This document shows, in pieces, positions 1-6,359 of a stretch of DNA of 12,709 bases. The position numbers were made by a program, and so were the translations under genes. The stretch's first letter is position 1, and every line of letters begins with the position of its first letter. The notes beneath the pieces were generated by a model. The model was not told where the DNA came from. It did no database searches and saw only the letters and a program-made list of their open reading frames with translations. Origin of the DNA: JAAYWY01 sp050945275 (GTDB taxonomy: Bacteria > Bacillota > DTU030 > DUMP01); assembly GCA_050945275.1 (NCBI GenBank), contig JBMNSQ010000046.1, positions 1-12,709 of the forward strand. The letters run 5' to 3'.

Positions 1-1
1 A

Positions 2-595
2 GGAAGCAGGGTATTCTTTCCTGCGCTACCCACAGGTGACTTAGCCATGCCCTTAATTGCCCGAGCGGTTCTGCCGCCGGCCATTGGCGCCGTGGTGTTG
101 GCCTCGGTGGCGGCAGCCATGATGTCCACCGTGGATTCGCTCCTTATGGTAGCTGGCACAGCCGTGTCGCACGATATCTATACCATGCTTATTAACCCCA
201 AAGCTACCGACAAGCAAAAAATGTGGGTTGCCCGCCTAGGGGTAATCGTAGTCGGCGTACTGCCTCTAATCCTGCTTATGAGCGGTATTGGCGGCGGCGA
301 TCTGGTACAGCTTATAGTAGCGCTATTTAGTGCTCTTATGGGCGCCGGATTTACTTTGCCGGTGGTGCTCGGTGTTACCTGGCCGCGGGCTAACAAAGAA
401 GGTGCTATCGCTAGTATGGTGGGTGGCATTTTAGCCTGCTTCTTATGGAAGCTCTTTGGTAACACAGCCTTGCTCGATCCGGTTGTACCTGGATTTTTAG
501 TAGCACTGGTCTTAATTGTAGGGGTAAGCCTTATGACGCCGGCTCCTCCAAAAGAAGCAATTGACCCCTTCTTCTCTGAAACCTCCGCTTCTTAA
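2..595 (+). CDS. Sodium:solute symporter (SSS family), C-terminal part
   Basis: This is the C-terminal 197 residues of a membrane symporter whose start lies before the window; the frame is open from base 2, so the ATG at 47 is internal. The segment around bases 47-180 (LPPAIGAVVLASVAAAMMST, then VDSLL) matches the conserved SSS-family region that helps form the Na+ site. It is followed by hydrophobic segments typical of the last helices and by a 'WPRANKEGAIASM' loop resembling PanF-type pantothenate symporters. The protein should import a small organic solute, driven by sodium, across the cytoplasmic membrane. The substrate cannot be told from this fragment; the PanF resemblance is family-level only. 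It lies 144 bp upstream of the enolase-superfamily gene with a hairpin between them, so it may supply that cluster's substrate or be a separate unit. Confidence 0.88.
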   Translation, partial: GSRVFFPALPTGDLAMPLIARAVLPPAIGAVVLASVAAAMMSTVDSLLMVAGTAVSHDIYTMLINPKATDKQKMWVARLGVIVVGVLPLILLMSGIGGGDLVQLIVALFSALMGAGFTLPVVLGVTWPRANKEGAIASMVGGILACFLWKLFGNTALLDPVVPGFLVALVLIVGVSLMTPAPPKEAIDPFFSETSAS

Positions 596-638
596 AAAAC
601 CTGTTTGATGAGGAACATTTGTTTAATCGTGTTGTAAC

Positions 639-676
639 GGACTGCCGAGAGCGTTAAATCGCTAGCTCGGCAGTCC
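639..676 (+). terminator. Hairpin after the symporter gene (possible terminator)
   Basis: A perfect 11-bp inverted repeat (ggactgccgag at 639-649, ctcggcagtcc at 666-676) is extended inside by agcg/cgct (650-653 and 660-663) with a 2-nt bulge. It lies 43 bp after the symporter stop. No T-run follows, so it is not a classical intrinsic terminator; it may be a weak terminator or an mRNA-stabilising or processing hairpin. Confidence 0.5.
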
Positions 677-739
677 TCCTCGACTGTAACGGGCTAACAG
701 AAATGCTAGATCAGCTCTAATAAGCATGGAGGGTATGAA

Positions 740-1834
740 ATGCCGTATATAGTGCGAGTTGATACAATTGTCCATAAGGTTATTCTCAAATCAGCCTTTA
801 AGATTTCCCATACAGTAATGGAACAGACACAAGAAAGATTGTTTGTGCGAGTACACAGTGATGATGGTTGCTTTGGTATTGGCGAGGCAGCGCCACTTAC
901 CTTTTTTACCGGAGAGACCACACCGGTTATCAAAGAAATTATTGATCACGTTCTAGGCCCAGCAATAATTGGACAAGAGGCGTTAGATGTCCGTGCCGCC
1001 ATAGCGCGTCTGGAAGAAAAGATCCCCGGTAACAGTACGGCCAAAACAGCCGTGGAAATGGCTATATGGGACCTGGCTGGTAAATGCCAGCAAATTCCCG
1101 TCTATCGTCTATTGGGTGGGAAACTAAGAGAAGCCGTTCCTATAGCCTATGTGCTGGGACTGAGCCAGCCTCAGCAGATGGCAGAAGAAGCAAAAAAAGT
1201 AGTGGCTAAAGGATACAATACCATAAAGACAAAGCTAACGGGAGACATTAATACTGACCTTAGCATCTTAGAAGCTATACGAGAGGCAGTTGGTGACAAT
1301 GTGGCGCTACGGGTGGATGCCAATAGTGCTTATTCGGTAAAAGACGCCATTTTAGCTGCTCGACAATTTGAGCCTTTTGATCTGCAGTATATTGAGCAAC
1401 CGTGTGCTCCTTCTTTGCCGGGAGCTTTAAGTCAGGTGAGAGAACATACTGCTATTCCTATTGCAGCTGACGAAAGTCTCCTGTCTAAGGCCGACGCTTT
1501 CAACCTTATTAGTACCGGTAGTGTTGATTGGTTAGTTATTAAGTTGATTAAAGTTGGCGGTATCATGTCAGCCTTGGAGATTGCCACATTCGCTTCCTGG
1601 GCAGGGATAGGTTGTACTGTTGTCAGTCCCATCGAAACATCTATTGGTACAGCGGCCGGGCTTCATTTAGCAGCTGTCATGCCAAGCCTCCCCATAGCTC
1701 ACGAATTGTGTGGTCCAGAATACTTGGTGGACGATCCTGTTTGTGGCTTAGGCCCAATAAAGCCAGTGCTTAGTATAGACGATTCTCCGGGATTAGGAGT
1801 GGAAGTACCGGAAGATTTTTTTAACGAAGACTGA
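740..1834 (+). CDS. Mandelate racemase/muconate lactonizing enzyme family protein (MLE subgroup)
   Basis: This is an enolase-superfamily enzyme of 364 residues, the usual length. Such enzymes abstract the proton alpha to a carboxylate, with Mg2+ stabilising the enolate; known activities include cycloisomerisation and amino acid or dipeptide epimerisation. The MLE-subgroup catalytic set is complete: K163-x-K165, metal ligands D193, E219 and D244, and K268 on the opposite face. The position where dipeptide epimerases carry a specificity DxD (about 321-323) reads H-E-L. The tail 'ELCGPEYLVDD...PGLGVEV' looks more like muconate cycloisomerases, although no catechol pathway genes are nearby. The start is ATG 740, with GGAGGG at 728-733. 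The stop overlaps an ATG at 1834, and the peptidase gene follows at once, suggesting co-transcription. The family call is firm; the reaction is open (epimerase or racemase on a peptide-like substrate, or a cycloisomerase). Confidence 0.9.
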   Translation: MPYIVRVDTIVHKVILKSAFKISHTVMEQTQERLFVRVHSDDGCFGIGEAAPLTFFTGETTPVIKEIIDHVLGPAIIGQEALDVRAAIARLEEKIPGNSTAKTAVEMAIWDLAGKCQQIPVYRLLGGKLREAVPIAYVLGLSQPQQMAEEAKKVVAKGYNTIKTKLTGDINTDLSILEAIREAVGDNVALRVDANSAYSVKDAILAARQFEPFDLQYIEQPCAPSLPGALSQVREHTAIPIAADESLLSKADAFNLISTGSVDWLVIKLIKVGGIMSALEIATFASWAGIGCTVVSPIETSIGTAAGLHLAAVMPSLPIAHELCGPEYLVDDPVCGLGPIKPVLSIDDSPGLGVEVPEDFFNED

Positions 1835-1840
1835 TGATAA

Positions 1841-1847
1841 GAGGTGG
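1841..1847 (+). promoter_or_regulatory. Ribosome binding site selecting ATG 1855
   Basis: GAGGTGG lies 7 nt before ATG 1855. The ATG at 1834, which overlaps the upstream stop, has no comparable site, so the peptidase-like protein most likely begins MNTCRWHN. Confidence 0.6.
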
Positions 1848-1854
1848 CTTAACG

Positions 1855-3633
1855 ATGAACACTTGCAGATGGCACAATCGAGACATAGAAGCAGAAATTT
1901 TAGCGGATATATCTATAGAAGAGCCATGGGCTCTGATAGAAAAATTTAACCATATTGTCCGGGATTCAGGTAGTGCCGAGGAAAGAAAGGCAGTAGAGTA
2001 CTTAACCGGTAAGCTCGATGAGTGGGGAGTAAACTACAAACTACATGAGCCCGAGCTGTTTATTAGTTTGCCGAAAAGGGCTTCAGTGGAAGTTGTAGCT
2101 CCGGAGGCCAAACAACTTGTAGCCAAGACACCGTCATTTTCTGTTACAACCCCAACCGAGGGAGTTCAGGGGGAAATAGTCTATATCCCAACCGGACATG
2201 CTCATGGAATAGATGATATTTTCAGCAGCCATGGTCCGGCAAGTACCGACCTTGTTGGTGGCAAAGTAGTTCTCACTGAAGGATTTCCGATGCCAGGGAA
2301 AGTCTGTGATTTTATGTCCGCAGGCGCTCGTGGCATTGTTTTCATTTCTCCCGGAGAGAGAATTCACGAAGGTATTTGCACCAGCATTTGGGGTGCGCCT
2401 GATCTGGACTCTATCCACCGCAAACCTTCTATTCCGGTAACCTCTATTGCCAAGTCCGATGGCGATTGGCTAAAGCAGCTTGTACAAACAGGGCCGGTCA
2501 CAGTAAATATCAAAACCGAGCTAGACGAAGGGTGGCGCAAATGTCCAGTAGTGGTGGCTGAGTTTACAGGTACTGAGGAGCCAGAGCGGTTCGTCCTCTT
2601 ACACGGGCATATTGATTCTTGGCACGTAGGTATCTCAGACAATGCTGTCGGCAATGCTGCTATGCTAGAAGTGGCTAGAGTGCTAGCTAAACATCAGAGC
2701 AAGCTAAAAAGAAGCATAAGATTAGCCTGGTGGTCAGGGCACTCCCACGGGCGCTATGCCGGTTCAACTTGGTATGCCGATAATTCTGCTTTGGACCTGG
2801 TGGAAAATTGCCTAGCCCATGTTAACTGCGATTCTCCTGGTACCCGTGGTGCTACTGTCTACAAAGGCGTCATGTGGATGAAAGAATTTGAGGATTTCTG
2901 CACTCAGGCGATAACAGACGCTATTGGTATAGAGCCAACAGGTGGCCGCCTTATTAGGGCCGGTGATTGCTCGTTTAGCAACTTAGGCGTCAACAGCTTT
3001 TACATGCTTCTGTCTTCAATTCCCGAGGAAGAAAAAGAAAAACAAGGTCTGTATGCTGTTGGTGGGTCTGGCGGCAATAACGAATGGCATCATGAGGACG
3101 ACAAAATAGAAGTGGCCGATCCAGATGTACTTCTAAGAGACATCAAGATCTATTTGTTGTCTATCGTGCGAATGGCCAATTCGGCAGTATTACCTTACAA
3201 CTATGTGCGTACGGTAACCGAGCTTATCGAGCAAATTGAAGACTACCAACAGGCGGCCCAGGGTAAGTTTGATTTCGGCGAGCTTGAGTTAGAAGCGAAG
3301 ACGTTATTAGAAGAAGCCGAAAAACTAGTCCGGTATCAACATAAATTGCAAGGACAACCCATGGATAGCGAGGAGGTACAGGAGCTTAACCGGGTACTAA
3401 TAGATATCTCGCGATTCCTCACACCGCTTAACTTTACCCGAGGCGACCAGTTCCGCCATGATCCAGCGTTGGAAAATCCACCTCTGCCTGAATTAGCAGA
3501 AGCGAAACTTTTGGGCCAAGTGGCAACAGGTAGCGATCAGTATTATCTGCTGCGTTCCCATTTGCGTCGTAGTACCAACAAAGTGCAGTGGGCCTTGCGT
3601 CAAGCACGTCGTGCTATACAGTCGCTGTTTTAG
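1855..3633 (+). CDS. PA-domain M28-family peptidase-like protein, transferrin-receptor/GCPII-like architecture
   Basis: The predicted protein has 592 residues. ATG 1855 is preferred over in-frame ATG 1834 because GAGGTGG (1841-1847) sits 7 nt before it. Domains in order: an N-terminal part of the peptidase fold, a PA insert (roughly 95-215), the M28 catalytic core (about 225-460) and a C-terminal helical region (about 465-592), the order found in glutamate carboxypeptidase II and transferrin receptor. M28 zinc-ligand positions are visible: H252 (HID), D262 (SDN), D326 (NCD) and H412/H413 (WHHEDD). The usual Glu-Glu pair (general base plus zinc ligand) is absent; the segment reads WSGHSHGRYAGS with H296, S297 and H298. 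There is no signal peptide, so it is probably cytoplasmic. It may hydrolyse a peptide or amide bond with altered metal chemistry, or be non-catalytic. The context with an M19 protein favours a peptide-like substrate. Confidence 0.85.
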   Translation: MNTCRWHNRDIEAEILADISIEEPWALIEKFNHIVRDSGSAEERKAVEYLTGKLDEWGVNYKLHEPELFISLPKRASVEVVAPEAKQLVAKTPSFSVTTPTEGVQGEIVYIPTGHAHGIDDIFSSHGPASTDLVGGKVVLTEGFPMPGKVCDFMSAGARGIVFISPGERIHEGICTSIWGAPDLDSIHRKPSIPVTSIAKSDGDWLKQLVQTGPVTVNIKTELDEGWRKCPVVVAEFTGTEEPERFVLLHGHIDSWHVGISDNAVGNAAMLEVARVLAKHQSKLKRSIRLAWWSGHSHGRYAGSTWYADNSALDLVENCLAHVNCDSPGTRGATVYKGVMWMKEFEDFCTQAITDAIGIEPTGGRLIRAGDCSFSNLGVNSFYMLLSSIPEEEKEKQGLYAVGGSGGNNEWHHEDDKIEVADPDVLLRDIKIYLLSIVRMANSAVLPYNYVRTVTELIEQIEDYQQAAQGKFDFGELELEAKTLLEEAEKLVRYQHKLQGQPMDSEEVQELNRVLIDISRFLTPLNFTRGDQFRHDPALENPPLPELAEAKLLGQVATGSDQYYLLRSHLRRSTNKVQWALRQARRAIQSLF

Positions 3634-3642
3634 AACATATGC

Positions 3643-3695
3643 GTCATCCCGCCTGTCCAGAGCGAAGCGGAGGGAGCGTAGCGAGGGATCTTTGG
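3643..3695. repeat. Extragenic GTCATCC...GGATCTTTGG repeat element
   Basis: The gap between the M28-like and first nitroreductase genes holds a GTCATCC...GAGCGAAGCGGAGG...GAGCGTAGCGAGG...GATCTTTGG element. It resembles the short 'GTCATCCTGAGCGAAGCGAAGGATCT' type of dispersed extragenic repeat seen in many bacterial genomes. The internal GAGCGAAGCGGAGG motif appears twice in near-tandem form. It carries no gene and may act as a transcript-processing or separation element. Confidence 0.55.
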
Positions 3696-3760
3696 CTCAG
3701 GATAACAGAGAGGGACTTTAGTGATCTCGAACCTTGATTACTGGAAGGAGGAAAGGAGCA

Positions 3761-4333
3761 ATGTCATTAGAGCTGCCAGCCAAGATCACTGAGCTGATGT
3801 CGGACGTGGTGAATGTGCGTCGGTTTAGTGACATGGAGATAGAGCCAGAAAAAAAAGACCAACTACTGGAGAGCTTTCGTCTTGGTCCCTCGGCAGCCAA
3901 CATTCAGCCGTGGGAGATGGTTGTTATCGGCAGCGCGGATAGGCGGAAACTAGTGGGCGCGGCAACGTTAGACCCCTTTTGCACCCCCGGTACTTGGGGC
4001 GGCCAGGGCTGGGTGGAAACGGCCCCGTTTTTAGCAGTAATCTGCCTGGATCGCAAACGGGCTGAAACAAGAATGGGCGGCGATAGAGGTTTTTTAAGTT
4101 CTGTAGGCGATACCTATGCAGCGCTGCAAAATATGCGGCTTATGGCTAACGCTTTGGGATTAAGAACAGCAGTGGTTAAAGAGTTTGACCCAGATAAGCT
4201 GTCACAGGCATTGCACTTACCTTGGACCGTTTTACCCGTTGTGATCATAGCTGCGGGCTATTCGGAAGAAGTCATCGAATATCCGCCACGGTTTAAGATC
4301 GAGGACTTTGTCCACCGGGAGGAATGGCCATGA
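3761..4333 (+). CDS. Nitroreductase family protein (first of a tandem pair)
   Basis: A 190-residue protein of the FMN-dependent nitroreductase fold, whose members reduce or oxidise varied substrates with NAD(P)H or by direct flavin chemistry, usually as dimers. The N-terminal 'VVNVRRFSD' (about 16-24) is the FMN-phosphate-binding Arg segment, in a shortened form of the usual RRSxRxF. 'GPSAANIQPWEMVVI' (about 42-56) is the conserved flavin-contacting block, and a helix near 'ALQNMRLMANALGLRTAVV' fits the later fold. ATG 3761 is chosen because AAGGAGG (3745-3751) lies 9 nt before it; the TTG at 3734 lies before that site. Its end overlaps the next gene by 4 nt (ATGA at 4330-4333), so the two products are translationally coupled and may form a heterodimer. 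The substrate is unknown. Confidence 0.85.
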   Translation: MSLELPAKITELMSDVVNVRRFSDMEIEPEKKDQLLESFRLGPSAANIQPWEMVVIGSADRRKLVGAATLDPFCTPGTWGGQGWVETAPFLAVICLDRKRAETRMGGDRGFLSSVGDTYAALQNMRLMANALGLRTAVVKEFDPDKLSQALHLPWTVLPVVIIAAGYSEEVIEYPPRFKIEDFVHREEWP

Positions 4334-4893
4334 CAGAAAAAAGCTTTATTACCCAGCGCCGAAGTGTTCGCCGCTATAGGCCGGACCCGGTTTCGGAAGA
4401 AGTATTGACCGAGGTGCTATCGGCCGCTATATCGGCACCTACCGGGGGTAACATGCAGCCGTGGGAATTTGTTATAATCGATGATCCGGAAACGCAAAAG
4501 ACCGTTGTAGAAACAACCTACAGCGGCTACTATTCCGGCCCCGGTAACCCCCAATCATGGCTGCTAGAAGCTCCGCTGTTAATTGTAGTTTGTTGCAATT
4601 TTAAACGGACCCGGGCCCGCTATGGAGCTTCCGGTCAGAAATGGGCTCCGTTGGATGTGGCCGCCGCTATTGAAAATATCCTGCTGGCTAGTCACAATCT
4701 GGGGCTTGGGGCTTGCTGGGTAGGAGGGTTTCGCCAAGATGTGCTCAGTAGTATCCTGCAGCTGCCAGAGTACGTGGAGCCGATTGCTATCATCCCCTTG
4801 GGTTATCCCAACGAGAAGCCCGGGCCCAAGCCTCGTTTACCGCTGTCTTACGTAACCCACCGCAATGGATTTAATCAACCGTATTTCAAATAG
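4330..4893 (+). CDS. Nitroreductase family protein (second of a tandem pair)
   Basis: A 187-residue FMN-type nitroreductase homologue. It has the canonical N terminus 'RRSVRRYRPDPV' (10-21) for FMN-phosphate binding, 'APTGGNMQPWEFVII' (36-50), and a C-terminal 'GLGACWVGGFRQD...IAIIPLGYPNEKPGPKPR' typical of the family. ATG 4330 is preferred because GGGAGG (4317-4322) lies 7 nt upstream; ATG 4324 would leave 1 nt of spacing. It overlaps the first nitroreductase gene by 4 nt. The two proteins share motifs but are clearly diverged, which fits an old duplication or a two-subunit enzyme more than a recent copy. Possible roles are redox conversion of the cluster's substrate, such as desaturation or dehydrogenation of an amino acid or peptide unit, or a general quinone/nitro reductase. 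The family is certain; the role is not. Confidence 0.88.
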   Translation: MTEKSFITQRRSVRRYRPDPVSEEVLTEVLSAAISAPTGGNMQPWEFVIIDDPETQKTVVETTYSGYYSGPGNPQSWLLEAPLLIVVCCNFKRTRARYGASGQKWAPLDVAAAIENILLASHNLGLGACWVGGFRQDVLSSILQLPEYVEPIAIIPLGYPNEKPGPKPRLPLSYVTHRNGFNQPYFK

Positions 4894-4904
4894 TAGCGGG
4901 CAGA

Positions 4905-4964
4905 GACAGAGCCCTGCCCCTACGCCAGCATTACAGATTTTATGGGTAGGGGTCGGGCTCTGTC
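4905..4964. repeat. Imperfect inverted repeat with gcccctac/gtagggg core
   Basis: Two 19-nt arms (4905-4923 and 4946-4964) pair with two mismatches around a 22-nt loop in the 104-bp gap before the M19 gene. The cccctac/gtagggg core is shared with the tandem repeats at 12387-12709, so this is probably a solo member of the same dispersed family. A stable hairpin here could modulate read-through into the dipeptidase gene. Confidence 0.7.
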
Positions 4965-4982
4965 CCGACCGGAAATTAAAAC

Positions 4983-4990
4983 AAGGAGGT
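4983..4990 (+). promoter_or_regulatory. Ribosome binding site for the TTG start at 4998
   Basis: AAGGAGGT is a near-perfect anti-16S match 7 nt before TTG 4998. No in-frame ATG lies nearby, so TTG is the start. Confidence 0.8.
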
Positions 4991-4997
4991 CACATCA

Positions 4998-6200
4998 TTG
5001 AGCAAAAAAAACTACAATGGCTTCAAATCATTCCAATACCTAGAACCAGGCGTAGACTACAAACCCTTTAAACTAGCCAAAGAAATAAACCGCGTCGAAC
5101 CGTACACCGTTGATGTTTCTGCCAACCAAGAGGCCCAGGTTCAAAAAATACTGGACGAAGAAATAGTGGTGTCCCTTCATGACCATAGCTTTATCGTTCC
5201 CGAAGATACCAGCGAAATTTGGGATTACCTAAGAGAGGGCCGTTGCCGTACGGCCTATGAGGCGTTAAGTGTTTCTCACATTGATATTTTGTTTGAGAAT
5301 TTCCTCGATGGTATTACCATGATTACATCTAAGGCCGGCTGGAAATGGACCGACATTATTCATGATATCGGGATTCATTTTGCCGACTTTTTCCACTCAG
5401 ATATGCTTTATTTGGCCCTAACAGTAGATGATCTTTACCGGGCAAAAAAAGAAGGGAAAATTGCTGCGGTAGCTACCTTGGAAGCCGCCACCGCTATTGA
5501 GAACGAACTGGATCGGGTGGATGTGTTATATGGCTTAGGCATCCGCTGTATGGGTATTACCTATTCCGAATCTAATGCCTTAGGGTCAGGTCTGAAAGAA
5601 CCTGGCGATGGTGGCCTCACCCGCTTCGGTCATCAAGTAGTTCGCCGTATGAATCAATTGGGCATGGCCATTGACGTTTCTCACTGCGGCGACAAAACAG
5701 CTTTGGACACTATCGAAGCCAGTGACAAACCGGTATTTATAACTCACGCCGGCGCTCGGTCCCTTTGGAACACCAACCGGCTAATGCCGGACGATGTACT
5801 TAAGGCCTGCGCTGAAAAAGGCGGTGTTATTGGTATCGAAGCTGCTCCTCATACCACTTTGACTGCCGAGCATCCGCTGCACTGTATCGATTCTTTCATG
5901 CAGCACTTTGAGTACATTGCCAACCTGGTGGGAATAGAGCATGTGGCTTTCGGACCGGATACGTTGTTTGGCGACCATGTAGAGTTACACCGTACTTTTG
6001 CTGCTGCTCTTTCAATTAAAGAATCACGTGCTGGCAAAGAGTTCGAGGAAGTTGATTACGTAAAAGGGTTGGAGAACCCGGCAGAATGCTTCCCCAACAT
6101 TACTCGGTGGTTAGTAAAGAATGGTTATAGCCAGCAGGATATTGCCAAGGTATTGGGGCAAAACATTATCCGTGTCCTTAAAGACAACTGGATTCGGTAG
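4998..6200 (+). CDS. Membrane dipeptidase-like (peptidase M19) metallohydrolase
   Basis: A 400-residue protein of the renal dipeptidase (M19) family, a binuclear zinc TIM-barrel group that cleaves dipeptides, including D-residue or dehydro-dipeptides. Visible metal-site elements are H61-D62-H63 in 'SLHDHSF', E162 in 'ATLEAATAIE' (bridging Glu), H229 in 'DVSHCG', H250 in 'ITHAGARS' and D321 in 'GPDT'. The typical 'GLTRFGHQVVRRMNQLGM' and 'NTNRLMPDDVLKACAEKGGV' blocks are present. The first motif is H-D-H instead of the usual H-x-D, a departure from the standard family. No signal peptide is seen; bacterial members are often cytoplasmic. The start is TTG with a strong ribosome binding site. It closes the cluster before a strong hairpin. 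Likely role: hydrolysis of a dipeptide-like or amide intermediate made or imported by its neighbours. The family is secure; the substrate is inferred. Confidence 0.9.
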   Translation: MSKKNYNGFKSFQYLEPGVDYKPFKLAKEINRVEPYTVDVSANQEAQVQKILDEEIVVSLHDHSFIVPEDTSEIWDYLREGRCRTAYEALSVSHIDILFENFLDGITMITSKAGWKWTDIIHDIGIHFADFFHSDMLYLALTVDDLYRAKKEGKIAAVATLEAATAIENELDRVDVLYGLGIRCMGITYSESNALGSGLKEPGDGGLTRFGHQVVRRMNQLGMAIDVSHCGDKTALDTIEASDKPVFITHAGARSLWNTNRLMPDDVLKACAEKGGVIGIEAAPHTTLTAEHPLHCIDSFMQHFEYIANLVGIEHVAFGPDTLFGDHVELHRTFAAALSIKESRAGKEFEEVDYVKGLENPAECFPNITRWLVKNGYSQQDIAKVLGQNIIRVLKDNWIR

Positions 6201-6217
6201 GGAAAAGATGTTCTCTT

Positions 6218-6259
6218 GATTGCCGGGCCATCCCTTGCTTAAGGGACGGCCCGGCAATC
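6218..6259. terminator. Strong hairpin terminator between convergent units
   Basis: Arms 6218-6236 and 6241-6259 (gattgccgggcc/ggcccggcaatc, plus tccctt/aaggga) pair with a single mismatch around a 4-nt gctt loop. It lies 17 bp after the M19 stop and before the end of the convergent ger operon. Only short T-rich sequence follows on +, but stem strength and position support a terminator, possibly serving both directions. Confidence 0.8.
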
Positions 6260-6267
6260 TTATCTAG

Positions 6268-6359
6268 ATGGTCGCCCCATTTACGTCATCCAGGGGGTTA
6301 CCATTTGTCATCCGAAGGGCGGCCTTATTTCCGTCCCGCTTTTATTACCGGGCGACCAT
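6268..6359. repeat. 10-bp inverted repeat reaching into the end of gerC
   Basis: atggtcgccc (6268-6277) is matched exactly by its reverse complement gggcgaccat (6350-6359), the latter coding for the last GerC residues. The 72-bp interior contains two GTCATCC words like the element at 3643. It may be part of the ger 3' end structure or chance. Confidence 0.35.

Noticed and set aside
4865..5071. 68-residue frame across the inverted repeat and M19 start
   Set aside because: Overlaps two well-supported genes and the repeat, with no ribosome binding site.
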